Source of the DNA: an uncultured Arenicella sp.
GTDB lineage: Bacteria; Pseudomonadota; Gammaproteobacteria; Arenicellales; Arenicellaceae
DNA length: 32,649 bases
Assembly: GCA_937989675.1 (NCBI GenBank)
Contig: CALKRK010000004.1
Coordinates: forward strand, 1-32,649
Reading direction: 5' to 3'
Shown: positions 23,665 to 31,355 of the stretch, one piece after another
Layout: each line of letters begins with the position of its first letter
Numbering within the stretch: the stretch's first letter is position 1
Position numbers and translations under genes: made by a program
The notes under the pieces: generated by a model
What the model saw: the letters and a program-made list of their open reading frames with translations, nothing else
Told to the model about the DNA's origin: nothing
Databases searched by the model: none

Positions 23665-24744
23665 TTACTCGGCTTCAAGCGAGTTACCGGTAATCAACTT
23701 CGCACGATATTCGGTTGGCGTGATGCCCACTGTCGCTTTAAATGCTCGATTAAATGGCGCTAGAGAAGCAAAGCCAGCATTCATTGCCAGCGTTAAAATT
23801 GGAGTGCGCAGATTTTCTTTGTCTTTCAATGCTTGTTTAACATCATTGATTCGATAGTGATTTAAAAAGCTTGCGAAGTTTTGATACCCCATCGAGCGAT
23901 TAATTAGACTACGAAGTTGATGTTCTGGCAGACCTACTTTCTTGGCTAACTTTCCGATAGTTAATCCGTGCTCAGCAAAGCCTCTGTCTTGCTCCATGAT
24001 GCGAGTCAGCCTTGCTTGGCTTTCAACTTCATGTGGAGCCAGTTTGGGTTTGTTTCGCACTACCGGCTGCTCAAGCTTAGAGTGTACTTCGAATGCCAAC
24101 GCGTCAGGGTAGAGGCGCGTCAACCAACTAACGCACCAGATCGCTAGCGGTAAAACCGACACATAGGTAACCCAAATCGTTAATCTCGAATCCAGACCTA
24201 GTGCGATGAAACTTCGCTCAGCTAATATGGCTAAGATTAGGACCAGCGCGATACTAAAGGCAAACCATACACGCACTCGTCTTCGCTTCTCGACTAAGTC
24301 TTCTTTACGCCCAGCGATCGCTCGATAGGCCAGGTGAAGCATCATAAGCATTGCGATCGCAGACGAGATAATATCCAAGCCTGGCACCCATAGAGCCTCA
24401 ATGCCGGTGTAGTAAAGTTTGACTGGAATGCCTACGATTAGGTAAGCGATTGCGACCAATTTTTCACGCAAGCCCAAATAGAAGTCGTCATCAAATAGTG
24501 ACAAACCAAGCCACCACATAAATATGGGAGTAAACGTGTCTACTATGCGCAGTGGAATCGCTGCAGTGGTGCTAATTCGTAGTGCATCTGCACCCGTAGT
24601 GAATAGCATGCAGGTCAAGGTTACCATCAACGGAATGGCAAAGCGCAACGCCTTTAGCTTACGCCCATCGCGCAAAATTAGAATACTAAGGGCGATGAAA
24701 ATGCCGACGGCACTGAACTTAAAAAAGGCTTCTAAAATTAGCAT
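23665..24744 (-). CDS. AraC-family regulator with membrane-embedded N-terminal domain (second copy)
   Basis: The product is 359 residues from the ATG at 24742-24744; a TTG 14 codons upstream is possible but would add a charged tail before the first membrane segment. About seven hydrophobic segments occupy residues 1-220. A linker and the C-terminal AraC DNA-binding domain follow (GLTIGKLAKKVGLPEHQLRSL, PILTLAMNAGFASLAPFNRAFKA, ITPTEYRAK). It matches the regulator at 2675-3724 over the DNA-binding part (GLTIG-LA-K, LP-LR, GY-NF, PIL-A-GF-SL--FN-AF, TP-EYR-K). It is followed at 178 bp by the mechanosensitive-channel group, which it could control; this is inference. Confidence 0.9.
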   Translation of the reverse strand: MLILEAFFKFSAVGIFIALSILILRDGRKLKALRFAIPLMVTLTCMLFTTGADALRISTTAAIPLRIVDTFTPIFMWWLGLSLFDDDFYLGLREKLVAIAYLIVGIPVKLYYTGIEALWVPGLDIISSAIAMLMMLHLAYRAIAGRKEDLVEKRRRVRVWFAFSIALVLILAILAERSFIALGLDSRLTIWVTYVSVLPLAIWCVSWLTRLYPDALAFEVHSKLEQPVVRNKPKLAPHEVESQARLTRIMEQDRGFAEHGLTIGKLAKKVGLPEHQLRSLINRSMGYQNFASFLNHYRINDVKQALKDKENLRTPILTLAMNAGFASLAPFNRAFKATVGITPTEYRAKLITGNSLEAE

Positions 24745-24862
24745 AGCAAGCTTATGGTAACAGCTCTTGCTATACCGCAGAATCAATAAATCACAACCGA
24801 TAAATTGTAGTGGTGACTACTTGGTGTTTATGGTCGGCACTAATTAGTCAGCACAGTTCAAA

Positions 24863-25159
24863 TCAATCATTTTTCAATGTCATTGAAGGCATACGCATCT
24901 CTAATTTTCGCTCCTCGCTAACCGCAAGAACGTCTTCATCCTCAGACAGAGCGTCCGCTGCCTGAGTATCGGCTTCTATCACAATCACGCCTTTGCCCTG
25001 TGAGACAACATGACCGCCTAGCTCAACTACTCGCTCGAGTAGCCGGGTATTATCCGTTTTGCTTTTTACCCGCAGCATTAAAGTACGAACAGCGGAGCCC
25101 TCTTGTGCTTCAGGCACACATTGCCTATCTGGAGGCACATTGTCGTGATTATCATTCAT
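24863..25159 (-). CDS. Stand-alone subtilase prodomain-like protein, likely inhibitor or folding chaperone of the adjacent protease
   Basis: A 98-residue protein without signal peptide. After a polar N-terminus (about 1-23), residues 24-93 match the N-terminal prodomain of the subtilase encoded 32 bp upstream (its residues 54-120). The shared pattern is VVSxGxxVxV...D......L...E....V...RxLExRM, about 14 identities in the 39 residues from VVS to RM, plus a matching leading strand (T-x-x-L-x-V-K). Inhibitor_I9-type prodomains fold their protease and block its active site with their C-terminal tail. A separate copy in the same operon therefore suggests a dedicated inhibitor or intermolecular chaperone. 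Function is inferred from this similarity; there is no catalytic domain. Ribosome site weak (GAG). Confidence 0.8.
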   Translation of the reverse strand: MNDNHDNVPPDRQCVPEAQEGSAVRTLMLRVKSKTDNTRLLERVVELGGHVVSQGKGVIVIEADTQAADALSEDEDVLAVSEERKLEMRMPSMTLKND

Positions 25160-25191
25160 TGCGAAGACTCGATCTCGTGTGTTAAGGCCAT

Positions 25192-26973
25192 TTAGTTAGG
25201 ATAGTCTAACAATGCGGCAACGTCGATTCGCCCAACGCCAAAACGATTATTCCAAATACGGCCAGTGGTGGTGTTGCGCGTTGCCGTCGCTCGGAAACGC
25301 TGCTTTATCTCAGCAGGATCTAGGTTTGGTTCTCGTTCTAGCATCAAGGCAATCACGCCAGCTACAAAAGGCGTAGCCATGCTGGTGCCCTGTATCGATA
25401 TCAGCTCACCACTAGGGTCTCTAAACCGTGCGTATCTCGAGTCGTTAGCCATTTCACTGCCGGATGCAAGCGCCGAGGTAATAAACTGGCCTGGAGCGGC
25501 AATGTCAGGTTTTTGCACATTATAACGCGTTGGCCCAAGGCTCGAAAACGCGGAGAGATCTCCTACCTGCAAACCAGGTATCGGTGCATCAGCTTGCTGA
25601 ATTCGATCACGACTGACGAACGACGCAACCGAAATTGCACGATCTTCTGTCGCTGGCATACCAATACTGTAGTCATTCGTTGCTGCTGGAAAAACGTTGC
25701 TTGCTCGCGGGCCCGCCCATGCATGCACAAAGCCCTGCGTGACTGAATTCGCGCTTATATTCAACTGCACTAGTGTACCTATCGTGCAGCCGTCGAGAAA
25801 TATGGTCACGTTTTGATCGTTATTAATCGGGTCTATTCTCGCAACCCCACCAACTCGACCATGCGGGGTAACGTGATAACGACCATCGATCGGCACAATC
25901 GCCCCACCACCGACGTCAATCTCAAGGTCAACATCATCACCGCGAGGGATCCACACATCGATAAACTGAAACTGTGCGTCCTGTACCAACGCGTCGATGC
26001 TCAATACCTGTCCTTCGACAAGATCGCCATTCCAATGAATATGATCGCCGCCCTCATTACCCGCCGCCACAACAATAATACGACCAGGCCCAGTTTCAGC
26101 GGCGATAACATTTTCGATTGCAGAAGTACCATCATGTGCGCCCCAGTGGCCGCCTAAACTCAAATTAATCACCGCGGGGCGATCTCCAGCAGCACTAAAG
26201 ATATCGCGAATACCGGTAATTATTTCATCATCAAATAGATTGCTACGCATGCCCATAATAGTGGCTCCGCTCGCAATACCTGTATGTTGACCAGACGAGG
26301 CTCGGCCATTACCAGCGGCAATTCCAGCACAGTGTGTGCCATGACCATTAGGGTCACCTGACGGCAGAGTGGCTCCACCAGCAATTGCATTGTCTATGTC
26401 ATTATTGTCGAAGGTATTGTAGGTCGAAGTGCTGCTTCCAGCCGCGCGTTGTGCGTGGATAAACCGCTCTATACGAGACCCATTAGCAGGGTCGATAAAA
26501 TCCTGATGAGACCAATCAACACCACTGTCGATCACGCCAACGACCACACCATCGCCAGACAGCGAGTGAGTGTTAATCGCCGTATCTGCACCCGTAATCG
26601 GCCCTCGCGCATCCTCCATACGAAGCTCTAAACGGCGCGAGGCTTCAACGCGTTGAATACCTTCAACTTGCTCAAGATCAGCGAGCTGCGCAACATCTAT
26701 ATTTGCAACCAGCACCGATGCCCCCTTTGATACAATCTCGCATCCCGCCGATACCAGCCAGTCATTGATCGAGCTTTCTGAATCCGGCTTGATGATCAGC
26801 TTTATGGTCACTTCACTTGATTCAGGCTCTGGCATTTCTTCCTCGGTCGCCACACCAGCATCACGCATTTGCGTGCCCAATGATTCCAATGATACTGGCG
26901 CGGCATTTACCAGCCCGGCCTGTAATCGCGTGTTCATCGCTATAAGTTCTGAATCAAAAATAGATTTTTCCAC
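25192..26973 (-). CDS. Subtilisin-like serine protease (S8) with N-terminal prodomain and inserted domain
   Basis: A 593-residue protein starting at GTG (26971-26973) with GAGG 8 bases upstream; no in-frame ATG lies nearby. No signal peptide or membrane segment is visible, so a cytoplasmic location is likely. A polar leader (1-53) is followed by a prodomain (54-120). The catalytic domain has Asp149 (VIDSGVDW), His211 (NGHGTHCAGI), oxyanion Asn306 (AAGNEGG) and Ser531 (GTSMATPFVAG). About 130 residues (315-445) between Asn and Ser form an extra beta-rich domain (FIDVWIPRGDDVDLEIDV onward), as in subtilases with a jelly-roll insert. The small prodomain-like gene follows after 32 bp. A short inverted repeat lies upstream. 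Substrate unknown. Confidence 0.95.
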   Translation of the reverse strand: MEKSIFDSELIAMNTRLQAGLVNAAPVSLESLGTQMRDAGVATEEEMPEPESSEVTIKLIIKPDSESSINDWLVSAGCEIVSKGASVLVANIDVAQLADLEQVEGIQRVEASRRLELRMEDARGPITGADTAINTHSLSGDGVVVGVIDSGVDWSHQDFIDPANGSRIERFIHAQRAAGSSTSTYNTFDNNDIDNAIAGGATLPSGDPNGHGTHCAGIAAGNGRASSGQHTGIASGATIMGMRSNLFDDEIITGIRDIFSAAGDRPAVINLSLGGHWGAHDGTSAIENVIAAETGPGRIIVVAAGNEGGDHIHWNGDLVEGQVLSIDALVQDAQFQFIDVWIPRGDDVDLEIDVGGGAIVPIDGRYHVTPHGRVGGVARIDPINNDQNVTIFLDGCTIGTLVQLNISANSVTQGFVHAWAGPRASNVFPAATNDYSIGMPATEDRAISVASFVSRDRIQQADAPIPGLQVGDLSAFSSLGPTRYNVQKPDIAAPGQFITSALASGSEMANDSRYARFRDPSGELISIQGTSMATPFVAGVIALMLEREPNLDPAEIKQRFRATATRNTTTGRIWNNRFGVGRIDVAALLDYPN

Positions 26974-27024
26974 AATGCATCCTCTCGGTAAGATTAAATC
27001 GGTTCCCTAATTACGTTATAACCG

Positions 27025-27040
27025 CGGTGTAGACACACCG
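27025..27040. promoter_or_regulatory. Inverted repeat upstream of the subtilase gene
   Basis: CGGTGTAGACACACCG has perfect 6-bp arms around AGAC. It ends 52 bp before the subtilase start codon, close to a possible -10 (GTTATAAC on the coding strand at 27014-27021). It may be an operator for the protease pair; no matching copy was noticed elsewhere. Confidence 0.35.
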
Positions 27041-27153
27041 AGTCGCTAACGAAATTCGATAAAAATGATCGAAACAAAGCACGATCAAATTTACCACCCT
27101 ACCTTTAGTTTGTGATACTACGGCGTGATTCCTCTCACCCCTTACAATAAATT

Positions 27154-27178
27154 TAGAAAAAGATTGACGCTTTTTCTA
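27154..27178 (-). terminator. AT-rich hairpin after the DUF885 gene
   Basis: TAGAAAAAG (27154-27162) and CTTTTTCTA (27170-27178) form a 9-bp stem with a 7-nt loop, 6 bp past the DUF885 stop. It is mostly A:T pairs, with T-residues in the 3' arm on the minus strand. A weak terminator candidate. Confidence 0.4.
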
Positions 27179-27184
27179 CAAAAC

Positions 27185-28972
27185 TTAGTGCGACTCGCTT
27201 GAAGATTGCTTAAGGCTTGTCGCTATCCATGCATCAATAATGCTCTCAAGAATTGACAACGGTAACGCTCCGTTCTCAAGAACCTTGTCGTGGAACTGAC
27301 GGATATCAAATTGGCGGCCTAATTGGGTTTCTGCTCGCGCACGCAACTCACGTATTTTCAACTCACCGGTTTTATAGGCCAGTGCTTGACCGGGCCAAGA
27401 AATATAGCGGTCGACCTCCGACACAACGTTATTCATCGATAAACCTGAATTCTCGGCCATATAGTCAATTGCCTGCTGCCGCGTCCAGCCTTTACTATGC
27501 AGACCAGTATCGACCACCAAACGACAAGCGCGCCACATCTCATAAGAGAGCCTACCAAAGTTAGTGTATGGCGTTTGATAGAAGCCAGCCTCCAATCCTA
27601 AACGCTCTGCGTAGAGCCCCCAACCCTCTACAAAAACCGTTTGCCCACCAAAGCGGCGAAAGGGCGGCATGTCCAATTCTTGCGCAAGTGCTAATTGCAG
27701 ATGATGGCCAGGCACGGCTTCATGTAGTGACAAGGCCTCCAGTTGATACAGCGGGCGAGTATCTAGCAGAGTGGTATTAACGAAGTAAAACCCCGCGCGT
27801 GAGCCATCGCCTGCCGGGCGGTTGTAATAGGCGGTTGTGGTCTTCTCAGCAATATCTAACGGAATTTCCTTCAGGCCATAAGGCATGCGCGGAAGCTTTC
27901 CAAATAGTTTGGGAAGCTCGCCATCCATTTTTTTACTGATTGCAGCAGCGACCTGCATCCGTTCTTCGCCAGTTTTCGGATAAAAATCGGGATTGTCCCT
28001 TAAGTAAACCAACCAATCATCAAACGAACCTTCGAACTTGGCCTCTTTGATCACTTCCTCCATCTCAGCACGAATACGCTTAACCTCAGCCAAACCTATT
28101 TTGTGCACTTGATCGGCAGTGCGGTCGGTCGTGGTATAGAAGCGGACTAAGTATTCGTAATAGTCAGCGCCACCCGGCATGCTATCTGTGCCAACTTTGT
28201 TACGGCAAGCGGGCGCATATTCCGCAAGGTAAAAGTCATTAAACTTTTCGAACGCCGGTATAACTTGCTTTGTAACAATCTTCGCGGCTTTTCTCTTTAA
28301 GCTGTCAAACTTCTTAGCGTCGATTACCGCGGGCTTACTTTCAAAAGGCGACATGAAAACGCTATCGCCAACCTCATCAACCATGTGTATCTGAATCGAT
28401 TTTTCATAGTCGGCCATCGGCTCACACGGTTGCACCCAGCCTTCAGACAACCCCGCTCGCACTCGCTGTGTGGCTTTTTCAAGGTAGCCATCCATTGCAC
28501 TGAGCCGCTGAACATAACTCTGAAAATCGGCGCTGGTGAAAAACGGTAGGCGCCCAACCATATTAGTTAGACTTAGGTGCGGCCCACGTCGATTAGAAAT
28601 AATCATGTACTTGCCGCCGTGCTTCGCCGCTTCGACTGTATTACTTAGGTCCATGCTTAACAAACGGTGATTCAATTGGTTGGCATCACTGAGCTTATTC
28701 ACGTCAATGCGTTCCAGTTGCTGCAAGAAATCCTGGGCTTGTGTTACCCACGCCGCATAAGCCTTTAACGAAGGATCAGCTAAGCGGTCATCGTAGTCAC
28801 GTACTCCTACGCTGGTAGCAAACACCGGGCTATTAGCAAGTTGAGCTGACCAATGCGCTGACATCACATTTTCGAATACGGTATCTTCGGAAGAGCTCGA
28901 CGCACGGCTTTGAGTAACACCACCAACGAACAGAAAGGGCATCAACAAAAATACTACAATCGACCATTTCAT
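27185..28972 (-). CDS. DUF885-family metallopeptidase-like exported protein
   Basis: The product is 595 residues from the ATG at 28970-28972, which has GAGG 7 bases upstream; the in-frame ATG 25 codons earlier is less likely. The signal peptide is MKWSIVVFLLMPFLFVGGVTQSRA. The long helical protein carries the family zinc-site-like motif HEAVPGHHLQLAL, the following FVEGWGLYAERLG (second Glu) and the conserved YMAENSG and RYISWPGQALAYKTG blocks. These match DUF885 proteins, which are related to gluzincin carboxypeptidases and probably act on peptides in the periplasm. It is read with the prolyl oligopeptidase gene, 82 bp upstream on the same strand. Confidence 0.9.
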   Translation of the reverse strand: MKWSIVVFLLMPFLFVGGVTQSRASSSSEDTVFENVMSAHWSAQLANSPVFATSVGVRDYDDRLADPSLKAYAAWVTQAQDFLQQLERIDVNKLSDANQLNHRLLSMDLSNTVEAAKHGGKYMIISNRRGPHLSLTNMVGRLPFFTSADFQSYVQRLSAMDGYLEKATQRVRAGLSEGWVQPCEPMADYEKSIQIHMVDEVGDSVFMSPFESKPAVIDAKKFDSLKRKAAKIVTKQVIPAFEKFNDFYLAEYAPACRNKVGTDSMPGGADYYEYLVRFYTTTDRTADQVHKIGLAEVKRIRAEMEEVIKEAKFEGSFDDWLVYLRDNPDFYPKTGEERMQVAAAISKKMDGELPKLFGKLPRMPYGLKEIPLDIAEKTTTAYYNRPAGDGSRAGFYFVNTTLLDTRPLYQLEALSLHEAVPGHHLQLALAQELDMPPFRRFGGQTVFVEGWGLYAERLGLEAGFYQTPYTNFGRLSYEMWRACRLVVDTGLHSKGWTRQQAIDYMAENSGLSMNNVVSEVDRYISWPGQALAYKTGELKIRELRARAETQLGRQFDIRQFHDKVLENGALPLSILESIIDAWIATSLKQSSSESH

Positions 28973-29054
28973 AAGCAACCTCAAGAAATTAGAACAACAA
29001 GTAAATATTACTAGTTTGGGTACAACTAAATACCAAACGCTAACCATACGAACA

Positions 29055-31154
29055 CTAATTTAAATGTCGCCATAAATGAGTAAAGCTAAGCGCAATCCGC
29101 TTGGCCGTTTGCTCGCTGGTGGCACTGCCTTTGTGGCCACCTTCAATGTTTTCGTAGTAGTCTACGGAGTAGTCATGCGCCATCATCTTGGCCGCCATTT
29201 TTCGCGCATGACCAGGGTGCACTCGATCATCCTTAGTCGATGTAAAGAGAAAAATCGGTGGATAATCCTGACCCTTTTTAACCAGCTGATAAGGGCTGTA
29301 TTCTTGAATAAATTGCCAGTCGTCCGTGTCTGGGTTTCCGTATTCAGCCATCCAACTCGCACCAGCCAATAGCTTGTTGTAGCGCTTCATGTCGAGCAGT
29401 GGTACGCCACAAATAATCGCGCCATACAAGTCAGGCCGTCGAACCATGGTTGCGCCGACTAGCAAACCACCGTTTGATCGGCCTTCTATTCCAAGGTGCT
29501 TGGGTGCGGTAATTTTGCGCTTAAACAGATCTTCTGCAACCGCCTCAAAATCTTCAAACGCTTTGTGCCTGTTCTCCAGCAAGGCGGCTGCGTGCCAGGC
29601 CGGCCCATACTCAGCACCTCCACGAATGTTGGCGGATACAAATACACCGCCTCGCTCCAACCAGGCTTTTCCATACGCTCCGTTGTGCGCTTCATAGGAG
29701 CCTGAGTATGAAGGCGTTAAGGATGCTCTGAACCCACCATACGCAAATATATGGGTGGGGTTCTTAGCGTTGAAGGCCGTGTCTTTATGCATTATCACAA
29801 AGTAGGGGACACGAGTGCCATCTTTTGACTCAGCAAAGTATTGGCTTACCTTCATTTCTTGGCTGTTAAAAGTCGGAGACTGTTGTAAGACTTTGTTAAC
29901 CTTCGATTCCGATGTAACTAAGTACAAGGTTGGCGGAGTCAAAAAGCCCTCATACCTTGCTACAAACTCACCGTTATCGTCATTAGTACTTACGATTGAG
30001 ATCGCACCTGATTCAGGCAAAGCTACTTCGCGCGAAGCCCAACCAGATTCAGTTTTTCTATAACGATATACCTTTGATTTGACGTCTTCCAATACCGTCA
30101 ACAAAATACCGCCCTTCATGACTGTGACCAATTCTACTACTTCATTTTGCTTAGACTCAGCGAGCAGAGTAATGGAAATTTTTGAAGTGGTATTGCTAAA
30201 AAGGTGTGATGGCTTTACCAGCAATACAGACCCTTGCTGAAAAGATTGGCCCGCAAACACCCAATCGTCGTTTAGCGAGACAACCAACTCCCCGTCCACA
30301 ACGCCCTCTATCACGGCCGTGTTAGGCAAACTCAATCTAATCGCCTCATCATTGATCAACTGGTAATACTGTGTTTCCCAGAACGAAATTCGTTCCGACA
30401 AGATGTCGATTGGCTGCGCAGGCGACCCATATCGATCAGCCATCATCATCATTGAATCAGCGCTGGTCTCTGCTACCGTTTTTGCCTTGTCCAGTTTTTC
30501 ACCACGCTTCCAAATTTTTACGATCCGCGGATAACCAGACTTAGTCATCGTACCCTCGCCAAAATCGGTTGCTACATAAAGATTATCTTCGTCAAGCCAG
30601 CTAACTCTCATTTTGGCTTCCGGCAACTCGAAACCACCATCAACAAACTCTAATTTTTCAGCATCGAACTCTCGCACCACGTGGGCATCACCACCGCCGG
30701 CAGAAAGGCTAACCAAACATTTTTGATAGCTAGGCTTTAGACAACTCATCTCTGAGAAAACCCAGTTCACGCCTTCGGCCTTCGACATCCCGTCAATATC
30801 CAAAACCGGAGCCCATTTTGGCTTGCCTGTTCTGAAGTTTGTTATGTGCGCGCGAACATAAAGACCACGAGGATGCTCTGCATTTTTCTTCAGCGAATAA
30901 ACCCAATCCCCCATCTGTTCTATCTCGGGTAGCTTGTCTTCACTATTTAGGGCTCCCAGCGCATCGGCATAAATTTCTTGGTACAGAGGGTCAGCTCCCA
31001 ATGACTCATCCGTCATTGCGTTAGCTTTACGCACCCAATCCAGTGCTTTTTCACCCTCGATATTTTCAAGCCAAAGATGTGGGTCTGATTCTTTAGCAAA
31101 GCCAGCAGACAGTACATTCATCAAACTAAACCACATCAAGAAACGCATAACCAT
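29055..31154 (-). CDS. Prolyl oligopeptidase family (S9) serine peptidase, exported
   Basis: The product is 699 residues from the ATG at 31152-31154 (GGAG 7 bases upstream). The open frame continues to a TTG at 31220, but that codon overlaps a -10 element. A signal peptide (MVMRFLMWFSLMNVLSAGFA) precedes the mature N-terminus DPHLWLENIEGEKALDWVRKAN, typical of S9A enzymes. A beta-propeller covers about 60-380, followed by the alpha/beta hydrolase domain with Ser560 (EGRSNGGLLVGA), Asp642 (STKDDRVHPGHARKM) and His674 (EGGHKGS). It should cleave short peptides after proline, or a related specificity, in the periplasm. It lies just upstream of the DUF885 gene, forming a peptide-degradation pair. 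Confidence 0.95.
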   Translation of the reverse strand: MVMRFLMWFSLMNVLSAGFAKESDPHLWLENIEGEKALDWVRKANAMTDESLGADPLYQEIYADALGALNSEDKLPEIEQMGDWVYSLKKNAEHPRGLYVRAHITNFRTGKPKWAPVLDIDGMSKAEGVNWVFSEMSCLKPSYQKCLVSLSAGGGDAHVVREFDAEKLEFVDGGFELPEAKMRVSWLDEDNLYVATDFGEGTMTKSGYPRIVKIWKRGEKLDKAKTVAETSADSMMMMADRYGSPAQPIDILSERISFWETQYYQLINDEAIRLSLPNTAVIEGVVDGELVVSLNDDWVFAGQSFQQGSVLLVKPSHLFSNTTSKISITLLAESKQNEVVELVTVMKGGILLTVLEDVKSKVYRYRKTESGWASREVALPESGAISIVSTNDDNGEFVARYEGFLTPPTLYLVTSESKVNKVLQQSPTFNSQEMKVSQYFAESKDGTRVPYFVIMHKDTAFNAKNPTHIFAYGGFRASLTPSYSGSYEAHNGAYGKAWLERGGVFVSANIRGGAEYGPAWHAAALLENRHKAFEDFEAVAEDLFKRKITAPKHLGIEGRSNGGLLVGATMVRRPDLYGAIICGVPLLDMKRYNKLLAGASWMAEYGNPDTDDWQFIQEYSPYQLVKKGQDYPPIFLFTSTKDDRVHPGHARKMAAKMMAHDYSVDYYENIEGGHKGSATSEQTAKRIALSFTHLWRHLN

Positions 31155-31219
31155 AAAATTGCTCCAACGGAATTGCTGTCTAAGCCCACTGCTCAGACTT
31201 GAGGTCGAACTCTTTATCA

Positions 31220-31248
31220 ACTATAACTGTGGCTCTAACTGTAAAGAA
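31220..31248 (-). promoter_or_regulatory. Promoter candidate for the prolyl oligopeptidase gene
   Basis: On the minus strand the -10 is TATAGT (31220-31225) and the -35 is the weak TTCTTT (31243-31248), with a 17-bp spacer. Transcription would start near 31213, about 60 bases before the chosen ATG. This argues against the longer reading frame starting at 31220. Confidence 0.45.
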
Positions 31249-31293
31249 TTTCAAGCTCTGCGACTAAAGAGTTTTCGATTATCAGTTTGTTAG

Positions 31294-31329
31294 AAAACAC
31301 AGCTAACACTTAATCGAAGACTGTGTTTT
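31294..31329 (+). terminator. Hairpin plus T-run in leader of TonB-C gene
   Basis: AAAACACAG (31294-31302) and CTGTGTTTT (31321-31329) form a 9-bp stem with an 18-nt loop; on the plus strand the T-run continues to seven T. It lies 24 bp before the ATG of the plus-strand gene and upstream of the divergent peptidase gene. If transcribed it could be a leader attenuator; it may instead be a promoter-region feature. Confidence 0.35.
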
Positions 31330-31355
31330 TTTAGACACTAGGGAATAACATCTAA

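Noticed and set aside
28973-29047. Longer N-terminus of the DUF885 protein from the ATG at 29047
   Set aside because: It would put 25 residues with cysteines before a normal signal peptide; the internal ATG at 28972 has GAGG at proper spacing.
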